Below are positions 57,122 through 64,000 of a stretch of 64,000 nucleotides of DNA, piece by piece (the stretch's first letter is position 1; each line of letters opens with the position of its first letter). The notes below the pieces were generated by a model. The model ran no database searches. It saw nothing but the letters and a program-made list of their open reading frames with translations, and was not told the DNA's origin. The stretch comes from Bacillota bacterium (GTDB lineage Bacteria > Bacillota > Clostridia > Oscillospirales > Ruminococcaceae): positions 1 through 64,000 of the forward strand of contig JAKPUQ010000004.1 of assembly GCA_029572815.1 (NCBI GenBank), written 5' to 3'. Position numbers and translations under genes: made by a program.

Positions 57122-59151
57122 TATTGGATACCTCTGTAATATAGTCCTCGGGTGATGTTTCCCTGCGGCTTGCGTCCCGAAAGGGAGGCTTTGGTGCCGT
57201 CGGCGTCCTCGTCGGATAGGTATATCACGCCGAAGGAGATATTATGTATTTCGTCGAGCCTGTCAAGCATACAAAGTCTGTCTGAGTTGAGTATCTCTGC
57301 GTAGTCCCTTGTACAGACCACGGGAAGCTCCCTGCCTGTGCGGTCAATGAGCTTTTTTGTGCATTTTCCGCAGCCCACCTCATTCTTTATGGGGCAGTTC
57401 CTTGTGAGCATAAGTGGGAGACGTCCGTACACAGCCGCTCCCAGAGGGAGAGATGTGGAAACTCTGTCAAGCTGACCGAGAGTAGCCTCCACGGAGAATA
57501 TACAGTCCTCAAGTCCAAGTCCGTGCAGGTATTCTGCGCTGAATGAGTTGAAAACATTGAGGGCGAAGCTTCCGTGGAGCTTCATACCCAGCTTCTTGCC
57601 GATGGCGACAGAGTCGGGAGTATGGCAGTAAAGCCTGCCGACGCCCTCGGAGATACGCTCCATAAGTCGGCTTGTGAGCCTGTCCTCGTCAGTGATGAAG
57701 CGGGGAGGAGATACTATTATCTTATCCCTGTCCACGGCGCCGAGAATATCATCTGTGAGCAGCTCCTCGGGAATTATAAGGAATTCCGACATATCGGCCG
57801 CTGCTGTTATCTGTTCAGCAGTTCTGCAAAAGCACCTCAAGGGGAGCCTTTCCGCAGTCTGTACCGCAGGAGCAGGAACAGCAGGAGAGTAGTCCGTTAC
57901 CGTGTGTTTCGGGGTGTTTTTTTCAATGATGAGCTCTGTCAGTTTTTCCGTCACCTGTCGGCGGAGCTCATTGAGCCTGCCTGCGGGAACTATAAGTCCT
58001 TCATCTATATCAGCAGTGAGCCTTCCAAAGCTGAACACCGTGTCTCCCAGCTTTGAGAGCTGCTTTGTCAGCATAGCCTCATCGGTAGGACGGTTCAGCG
58101 CCTTTTCGGGGACATCGCCCTGAGCAGAAGCAGTAATATCGCCGCAAACAGCCTCTATGACCACAGGCTGTCCCTCTTTTATGACCGCGCGGAAATCTGC
58201 AGTATGAGCCTTTCGCTCAAAGCGGTAAAGCTCATGTATCTTCGGTATCAGCTCATGGGCAGAGATAACGTCCTCCTTTTCGCGGACGCCGAACATATCC
58301 TGCCTTTGGGCTGTGTAGTAGCCGTCGGTGAAGCCTCCGCGGGAGAAAACCCCCCTGAGCATAGCCATATCTGGGGTATCTCCTTCAAGAGCAGCCTTCA
58401 GCTCATTTACAGCGGAAGCAACATATTCGGGGCGCTTCATGCGTCCCTCTATCTTGAAGGAGTCAACGCCCATATCCGCAAGCTCACGAGCTTTCGGCAG
58501 CAGTGAAAGGTCCTTCAGCGAAAGGGAAGCCCTGTCCTTATTTCCCACAGCGGAAAAGGGGAGCCTGCAAGCCTGTCCGCAACAGCCGCGGTTGGCGGAG
58601 CGTGAGCCTATCATTGCCGACATATAGCACTGTCCCGACACAGACATACACAGAGCGCCGTGAACGAATATCTCCGTCTCGATACCTGTGCGGCAGATAC
58701 GGGAAATAGTGTCCTTATCCAGCTCTCTTGCGGGAACTACTCTTGCATAGCCCAGATCGCGGAGCAGGCAGGCTCCTGCGGCAGTGTGCACCGACATCTG
58801 AGTTGAGCCGTGGAGCACAGCATCGGGGACACAGCGGCGGATAAGCTCCGCACAGCCCCAGTCCTGAACTATGAAGGCGTCAACACCGCACTGAGCGGCG
58901 GACTTTATGTACTGACAGAAATCTTCAGCCTCGTCATCGGAGATGACCGTATTCACAGCAAGATCCAGCTTTGCACCGTATCTGTGGCAGAGATCTGCTG
59001 CCTCAGCTATCTCCTCAAGGGAGAAGTTGGCGGCACTGCTTCGTGCGGAAAAGCGCTTTCCGCCTATGTAGACAGCCTGGGCGCCCGAGCGGAGAGCTGC
59101 ACGGAGAGTTTCCATGCTTCCGGCGGGAGCCAGTATCTCGGTTTGCTTCAT
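57121..59151 (-). CDS. Peptidase U32 family protein with extended C-terminus
   Basis: EILAPAGSMETLRAALRSGAQAVYIGGKRFSAR; IFVHGALCMSVSGQCYMSAMIGSRSANRGCCGQACRLPF; SFKIEGRMKRPEYVA; CPIKNEVGCGKC. Confidence 0.9.
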   Translation of the reverse strand: MKQTEILAPAGSMETLRAALRSGAQAVYIGGKRFSARSSAANFSLEEIAEAADLCHRYGAKLDLAVNTVISDDEAEDFCQYIKSAAQCGVDAFIVQDWGCAELIRRCVPDAVLHGSTQMSVHTAAGACLLRDLGYARVVPARELDKDTISRICRTGIETEIFVHGALCMSVSGQCYMSAMIGSRSANRGCCGQACRLPFSAVGNKDRASLSLKDLSLLPKARELADMGVDSFKIEGRMKRPEYVASAVNELKAALEGDTPDMAMLRGVFSRGGFTDGYYTAQRQDMFGVREKEDVISAHELIPKIHELYRFERKAHTADFRAVIKEGQPVVIEAVCGDITASAQGDVPEKALNRPTDEAMLTKQLSKLGDTVFSFGRLTADIDEGLIVPAGRLNELRRQVTEKLTELIIEKNTPKHTVTDYSPAVPAPAVQTAERLPLRCFCRTAEQITAAADMSEFLIIPEELLTDDILGAVDRDKIIVSPPRFITDEDRLTSRLMERISEGVGRLYCHTPDSVAIGKKLGMKLHGSFALNVFNSFSAEYLHGLGLEDCIFSVEATLGQLDRVSTSLPLGAAVYGRLPLMLTRNCPIKNEVGCGKCTKKLIDRTGRELPVVCTRDYAEILNSDRLCMLDRLDEIHNISFGVIYLSDEDADGTKASLSGRKPQGNITRGLYYRGIQ

Positions 59152-59513
59152 TAAATGCTGTCGCTGAGCTGCTTGAGCTTGACCATATTCTCAAGCTGAA
59201 CGATCTTGGACTTGAGCACCTCGATCTCCTTCTGGGCAGCGTCGCGCTCGATGCGTGTCCTGCCTGCCTCGTCAACGTACTCCTTGGTCTGGTCGCGGAT
59301 ATTGTCAAGGCGCTGATTAGCCTTGTTGAGGTCGTCGAGGAGAGCCAGCGACACCATTATGGAAGCGGCATAGGGAGAAGAACCGTTAGCCGATGTGATC
59401 TCGTTGATCTTAGTCTCCAGCGCTCTTGCGAGGGCGAAAACGTAATTCGGAGCTTCGGCGGTCTTTATCTTGTACTCCTTACCGCAGATGATGACTTTTA
59501 CTTCATTAAGCAT
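59151..59513 (-). CDS. zapA: Cell division protein ZapA
   Basis: VKVIICGKEYKIKTAEAPNYVFALARALETKINEI plus C-terminal coiled coil. Confidence 0.85.
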   Translation of the reverse strand: MLNEVKVIICGKEYKIKTAEAPNYVFALARALETKINEITSANGSSPYAASIMVSLALLDDLNKANQRLDNIRDQTKEYVDEAGRTRIERDAAQKEIEVLKSKIVQLENMVKLKQLSDSI

Positions 59514-59668
59514 TTGTATCGTCCTTTCCGTGGCGTAAATTTAACCACCTTACATTATACACTATTTTTTATGAAAAGGGAAGTGTTTTTTGAAAAATAT
59601 TTATTTTTGTAGGAAACGCCGCTTCAGAAGTTGAGAGTTGAGAATTGAGAGTTTAGAGTTATGTATTA

Positions 59669-59861
59669 CTGAGATAAATCATAATTTAGCGCGTATGCGC
59701 TAAGTTGATAGTTGAAAGTTGAAAGTTGAGAGTTAATGTGTTCGCTTCGCTCACAATATTAAAATATTGTCGCCGCAGGCGACTCCACAACTTTCAACTC
59801 TAAACTCTCAACTCTAAACTTAAATCAGAATTTTGCGAAGCAAAATTCTGATTTATCTCAG
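59669..59861. repeat. Palindrome-rich intergenic repeat, copy 2, with perfect 13-bp terminal inverted repeats (MITE/REP-like)
   Basis: CTGAGATAAATCA (59669-59681) and TGATTTATCTCAG (59849-59861); core near-identical to 20175-20328. Confidence 0.9.
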
Positions 59862-59917
59862 CAATGTTTATCAGCTTGCGGGACGTCGCTGACGTCGTCC
59901 CCCTGCAAGCTAACGGC

Positions 59918-60499
59918 TCAATAGTACCGCTTCAGACCTATTACCTTGCCGAGGACCTCCACCTCGTCCACGACGATAGGCTCCATGGTGGGATTTTCGG
60001 GCTGGAGACGGTAGTGTCCTCTCTCCTTGAAGAAGCGCTTTACGGTAGCCTCCTCGCGGTCGATGAAGGCAACGACAATATCGCCGTTTTCAGCGTAGTT
60101 CACACGCTGGACGATAACTATATCACCGTCGAGGATGCCTGCGTCTATCATGCTCTCGCCGCGTATTTTCAGTGCAAAGAGCTCCTGAGGGTCAACACCG
60201 GGAGCCTCAAATCCGATATAGCCGGTGATGTCCTCAACGGCGGTGATAGGCTGACCTGCGGTAACAGTACCCATAACGGGCACGGAAGTGGTGCCGCTGT
60301 TGGGCAGGCGCAGGGTGCGGTTTAAGTTTCCTGTCTTTTCGATAAGTCCCTCACGGACCAGAGTTTCTATGTAGCGGTGGGCAGTGGACGTGGACTTGAA
60401 GCCCATAGCGTCCATTATCTCCCTTACCGACGGCGACATTCCGTCGCTGAGTCGTGCTTTTATATAGTTGAAAACAGCGATTTCCTTATCCTTCAGCAT
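59918..60499 (-). CDS. lexA: LexA repressor
   Basis: PSVREIMDAMGFKSTSTAHRYIETLVREGLIEK; VPVMGTVTAGQPITAVEDI; LKIRGESMIDAGILDGDIVIV. Confidence 0.95.
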   Translation of the reverse strand: MLKDKEIAVFNYIKARLSDGMSPSVREIMDAMGFKSTSTAHRYIETLVREGLIEKTGNLNRTLRLPNSGTTSVPVMGTVTAGQPITAVEDITGYIGFEAPGVDPQELFALKIRGESMIDAGILDGDIVIVQRVNYAENGDIVVAFIDREEATVKRFFKERGHYRLQPENPTMEPIVVDEVEVLGKVIGLKRYY

Positions 60500-60502
60500 A
60501 GC

Positions 60503-61927
60503 TTATACCTCCGAAAGCTTTTTCAGTATCATCTTAGCGATCTTGTAGGCGTCTCCGCAGCCGAGAGTTATGACCAGGTCTCCCTCCTGAGCGTGTTCGC
60601 ATACATAGTCGCATATCTGCTCAAAGTTTGCGTATTTTCTCTCGTCAGTCCACTCGGCTGTCTCGTCCTGGGGGAACCAGATACAGCCCGGTATCTTTTC
60701 CGCAAGGTGGCGTGTGAAGATACCGTAGGTGTTCTTCTCGCGGCTTCCCATTATATCGGTGAGGACTGCATGGTCGGGTATCTGGAGCACTCTTGCGAAA
60801 TCGTCCAGCAGCAGCTTTGTACGTGAGAAGGTAAAGGGCTGGAAAACTGCCCATACATGGTTGAAGTTCATCTCCATAGCAGCGTTGAGGGTAGCCTCAA
60901 GCTCTGTGGGGTGGTGAGCGTAGTCGTCCACAACGGTAATGCCCTTTTCAAAGCCCAGCTTCTCGAAGCGGCGCTTGGCTCCGCGGAACTCCTCCAGCCC
61001 CTTCTGTATGAACTCAATGTCAACGCCCACATAGCGAGCGGCGGCAACTGCTGCCAGGGAGTTGAGCACGTTGTGGATACCTGCCACATGGAGAGTTACT
61101 GTGCCAAGCTTCTCACCCTTGTACATGGCGTCATAGGTGGTGAGGAGGCCGTTCTCGTGCTTTACGTTTTCGGGGTAGTAGTCGCAGGAGCTGTCCCTGC
61201 CGAAGGTGATTATCTCCTTGCCGCTTATGCCCTCCAGAGACTTCATGGAGTTCTCGTCTGAACCGTTGATGATTATGCACTTTGTGGTGTTCTCGTTGAA
61301 CTTGCGGAAGGACTTGATTATGTTTTCAAGGGTGCCGAAGTAGTCAAGGTGGTCGGCATCAATATTGAGTATAACGGATATATCGGGGAAGAACTTTAGG
61401 AAGTGGTCCTCAAATTCGCAGGACTCGCATACCATTATATCGCTTTTGCCTGCGATGCCGCTTCCGCCTATGCAGGGCAGCTTTCCGCCGATATATGCGG
61501 AGAGGTCAACTCCTGCGGTATAGAGTATCTGAGTGATCATTGAGGTCGTGGAGGTCTTGCCGTGAGTGCCCGAAACGCAGATAGCGTTGTCGTACCAGCT
61601 TGTGACGATACCCAGCAGGTCCGCACGTTCAAGTACGGGAACTCCGCTTGCCCTTGCAGCCATGAGCTCGGTGTTGTCAGCCATGATAGCGGCGGTGTGG
61701 ACGATAAGGTCTGCGCCCTCGATGTTCTCGGCGCGCTGTCCCACGAAGACGGGAATGCCCATTTTCCTTACGGCGTCCAGTGTCTCGGTCTCGTTATTGT
61801 CCGAGCCTGTCAGGTAATAGCCCTGAGAGTGGAGGATCTGAGCGAGAGGGTACATACCCGAACCGCCGATGCCGATGAAATGAATGTGCTTTTTTCCTTT
61901 TAAGATGTTGATATCCAAAATGATCAC
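60503..61927 (-). CDS. murC: UDP-N-acetylmuramate--L-alanine ligase
   Basis: IHFIGIGGSGMYPLAQILHSQGYYLTGSDNNE; VSGTHGKTSTTSMI; NIDADHLDYFG; DDYAHHPTELEATL. Confidence 0.96.
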   Translation of the reverse strand: MIILDINILKGKKHIHFIGIGGSGMYPLAQILHSQGYYLTGSDNNETETLDAVRKMGIPVFVGQRAENIEGADLIVHTAAIMADNTELMAARASGVPVLERADLLGIVTSWYDNAICVSGTHGKTSTTSMITQILYTAGVDLSAYIGGKLPCIGGSGIAGKSDIMVCESCEFEDHFLKFFPDISVILNIDADHLDYFGTLENIIKSFRKFNENTTKCIIINGSDENSMKSLEGISGKEIITFGRDSSCDYYPENVKHENGLLTTYDAMYKGEKLGTVTLHVAGIHNVLNSLAAVAAARYVGVDIEFIQKGLEEFRGAKRRFEKLGFEKGITVVDDYAHHPTELEATLNAAMEMNFNHVWAVFQPFTFSRTKLLLDDFARVLQIPDHAVLTDIMGSREKNTYGIFTRHLAEKIPGCIWFPQDETAEWTDERKYANFEQICDYVCEHAQEGDLVITLGCGDAYKIAKMILKKLSEV

Positions 61928-62179
61928 CTTTCTTTGAATGAATAGAATAGCCCCGATGTGAGAGAGGCAGTTATAAGCAGTCCGCTGCCGTGCGGACAGG
62001 ACTTTCAGTGGAAAATTCTGCGCTGAGAACGCGCAAAAATATTAAATAATTAAGATTTAATGTCAATTAATATGACACATGAGAGTAATTATTTGGCTCT
62101 ATCACGTTGTTTTCACCGTTCTTTCACCGCTTTAAAACGAAATAATTATAATTTTTCCTTAAAACATCGTAAAAATAGC

Positions 62180-62208
62180 TTGCATTTTTACAAAATATGC
62201 TGTATAAT
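62180..62208 (+). promoter_or_regulatory. Sigma-A-type promoter of spoVG (TTGCAT-17-TATAAT)
   Basis: TTGCAT at 62180, TATAAT at 62203. Confidence 0.65.
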
Positions 62209-62306
62209 AGTTTACAGGTTTACTTTCTGCTGAAAACGGTTGAGAAAAAGAAATAATATTTCAGCGTATAACCAAGGAGTCACACCACATATAAGGAGGA
62301 AAATTT

Positions 62307-62615
62307 ATGGAAATTACAGATGTGAAGATCAGAAAGATCATGTCTGACGGACGTCTCAGAGCGGTAGTATCGGTAACTATCGACGATATGTTTGCCGTAC
62401 ATGATATCAAGGTCGTACAGGGCGATGAAAGACTGTTCGTTGCAATGCCCAGCCGCAAGAACGAAAACGGAGTTTTCCGTGACATCGTTCATCCTATCTC
62501 ACCTTCAGCAAGAAAGCTCTTTGAGGAGAATATCCTTGATGCTTATGAGAGACAGCTTGCGATCATGGAGACCGAGGCTTCCGAGGAAGCAAACGAAGAA
62601 GCTGACGAGCTTTGA
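62307..62615 (+). CDS. spoVG: SpoVG family regulator
   Basis: MEITDVKIRKIMSDGRLRAVVSVTIDDMFAVHDIKVVQGDERLFVAMPSRKNENGVFRDIVHPI. Confidence 0.96.
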   Translation: MEITDVKIRKIMSDGRLRAVVSVTIDDMFAVHDIKVVQGDERLFVAMPSRKNENGVFRDIVHPISPSARKLFEENILDAYERQLAIMETEASEEANEEADEL

Positions 62616-62660
62616 TAAGTGATCTTACATAAAGACCTGCCTGTGAGGTGGGTCTTTTTG

Positions 62661-63197
62661 TTATATGCCCAGTATTCTTGCAGCCTTCAGAATGGCTATC
62701 TGAGTCTTGCCGTCGCGGATAGTACCGTCCATGACCTGAGCCACGGCTTCAGAGAGGGGGATGCGCTCAACGTCGAGAAATTCGTCGGGATCAAGGCTTT
62801 GTGAGCTGAAGGTAAGTCCCTTCGCCAGGTACATATGTGTGATCTCGGTATCATAGGCGGGGGTGGGGAGCATTTCTCCGAGATAGATGTACTCCGAGCA
62901 GGTACAGCCCACTTCCTCAAGGAGCTCGCGGCGTCCGCAATCGGCGTGATCCTCGCCCTTTTCGAGCTTGCCTGCGGGGACCTCCCTGGTCACCGTCTGA
63001 AAGGGGTAACGGAACTGTTTTACGAGGTATATCTCATTGTTTTCAGTAACGGGCATGACGCAGACTCCGCCGTGGCGATGAAGCACATCACGGGCAGCGG
63101 TACTGCCGTTTTCAAGCTCGGCAGTGTCATGAGTTATTGTGAAGATGACTCCTTCATACGTGACCTCACTGGTGAGTGTTTTTTCCTGAAGATGCAT
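62661..63197 (-). CDS. Nudix hydrolase (ADP-ribose pyrophosphatase-like)
   Basis: REVPAGKLEKGEDHADCGRRELLEEVGCTC Nudix box. Confidence 0.92.
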   Translation of the reverse strand: MHLQEKTLTSEVTYEGVIFTITHDTAELENGSTAARDVLHRHGGVCVMPVTENNEIYLVKQFRYPFQTVTREVPAGKLEKGEDHADCGRRELLEEVGCTCSEYIYLGEMLPTPAYDTEITHMYLAKGLTFSSQSLDPDEFLDVERIPLSEAVAQVMDGTIRDGKTQIAILKAARILGI

Positions 63198-64000
63198 TAT
63201 TTTTCCTCCTTGCCGGATTTTGTATTGAACAGGCTGTCGCAGTATTCCTGCGCAGCCTTTATTTTTTCGCAGGACTCATAATCATAGAAGTGCTTGTGGT
63301 CGGGATAGTCTCCCTTGCTGCGCTTTCTGCGGAATATGACCACATATGCTGCCAGCACGGAAGCGCTTATGCAGCTTATGATAATGCCCTCCCTGAGGTA
63401 GGGAGTCCTGTATCTGAATACGATGGTGCTGCTGCCCTTTTCGGCTCTGACAGCCATAAAGCCCTCGTTGACCTTCTCGATATCAACAGGAGAGCCGTTT
63501 ACCTCAGCGGTCCAGCCGCTGCTGTAGGGAACGCTGAAAAATACAAGCTTTGGAGAGTCAAGGTCTATCTCAGAGGTGAAGCCGTGGGAGTCATAGGTGA
63601 AGCTCTTAGCGGAGAGGCTCTGCTTTTTGCGGCAGAACTCCTTGTAAGTCTCGCGGGACAGCCCGACGGTTATCTCCGGGTCATACTCGGTGATAATGTC
63701 GCTGTATCTCTCAGCCTGTTCATCGGTGAGTATCAGGGACTTCATCATGAGCTTTTCGCGCTGGAGCTTGCTCTTGTCATCGGCAGTCGCCCTGGTGACA
63801 TAGGTATTATATGCAAAGCCCATGGGCACATACAGAGTATTCTCGTATATTTCAAAATTGTCTGTCTCACCAACATATCTGAATCCGGGGAGCTCATCGG
63901 GGATAACGGCGATGTCGGTATTCTCGTCAGTGGGGTCTGCAGATGAAACGGGGGAGCTGTCCGGAGAAGCGTGGAGCAGCTCCTCGTAGGTGAAGCCATT
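63197..64000 (-). CDS. YfhO-family membrane protein, partial (runs off the window end)
   Basis: VFFSVPYSSGWTAEVNGSPVDIEKVNEGFMAVRAEKGSSTIVFRYRTPYLREGIIIS; manual translation shows the frame open to 64000 (NGFTYEELLHASPDSSPVSSADPTDENTDIAVIPDELPGFRYVGETDNFEIYENTLYVPMGFAYN). Confidence 0.82.
   Translation of the reverse strand, partial: NGFTYEELLHASPDSSPVSSADPTDENTDIAVIPDELPGFRYVGETDNFEIYENTLYVPMGFAYNTYVTRATADDKSKLQREKLMMKSLILTDEQAERYSDIITEYDPEITVGLSRETYKEFCRKKQSLSAKSFTYDSHGFTSEIDLDSPKLVFFSVPYSSGWTAEVNGSPVDIEKVNEGFMAVRAEKGSSTIVFRYRTPYLREGIIISCISASVLAAYVVIFRRKRSKGDYPDHKHFYDYESCEKIKAAQEYCDSLFNTKSGKEEK

Noticed and set aside
62307-62615. spoVG as evidence of sporulation
   Set aside because: SpoVG is widespread in non-sporulating Firmicutes; no sporulation-specific genes are in the window.
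63176-63946. 256-aa plus-strand ORF
   Set aside because: Antisense to the YfhO-like and Nudix genes.
1-64000. CRISPR array
   Set aside because: The repetitive zones are coding (LRR, Thr linker) or palindromic dispersed repeats; no regularly spaced identical repeats with unique spacers.
1-64000. tRNA or rRNA genes
   Set aside because: No cloverleaf with a GTTCRANNC-type T loop or rRNA signature was noticed; a tRNAscan run would be needed to be certain.

Overview
The window reads as a Gram-positive Clostridia chromosome, most likely a cellulosome-forming Ruminococcus. That is an inference from type I dockerins on several secreted proteins, a CBM22-like/dockerin/CE1 esterase, and Tex, MreBCD and DUF4321-type neighbours. 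From left to right it contains: a truncated IS3-family element with a candidate -1 frameshift heptamer; two large paralogous BspA-type LRR proteins ending in dockerins; a third secreted dockerin-like/SH3-like protein; a sugar/polysaccharide block (rfbB, O-antigen ligase-like protein, galE); a CE1 esterase with a dockerin; Tex and other housekeeping genes; a secreted protein with about seven dockerin-like loops; a lipoprotein gene broken at an A7 tract; a Fur-type regulator; a zinc-ribbon protein with an Ala/Asn-rich amphipathic repeat; YfhO; an AEC transporter; a ROK regulator and xylB; an orphan PglX-like methyltransferase that is frameshifted and truncated at another A7 tract; a DtxR-like regulator with a MurL-like/MurD pair; fba; a cell-elongation block on the minus strand (murC-lexA-zapA-U32-dut-DUF4321-mreBCD-PBP2-VanW-M23); and spoVG, a Nudix hydrolase and a second YfhO-like gene running off the end. 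Two copies of a palindrome-rich intergenic repeat lie about 39 kb apart, one with perfect 13-bp terminal inverted repeats. No tRNA, rRNA or CRISPR array was recognised. No single unmistakably new system is proven. The strongest leads are the six-fold LRR super-repeat protein with a charge-segregated Thr linker, the multi-dockerin protein, the MurL-like/MurD pair, and the A7-tract frameshifts. All family calls come from reading motifs by eye; no searches were run.
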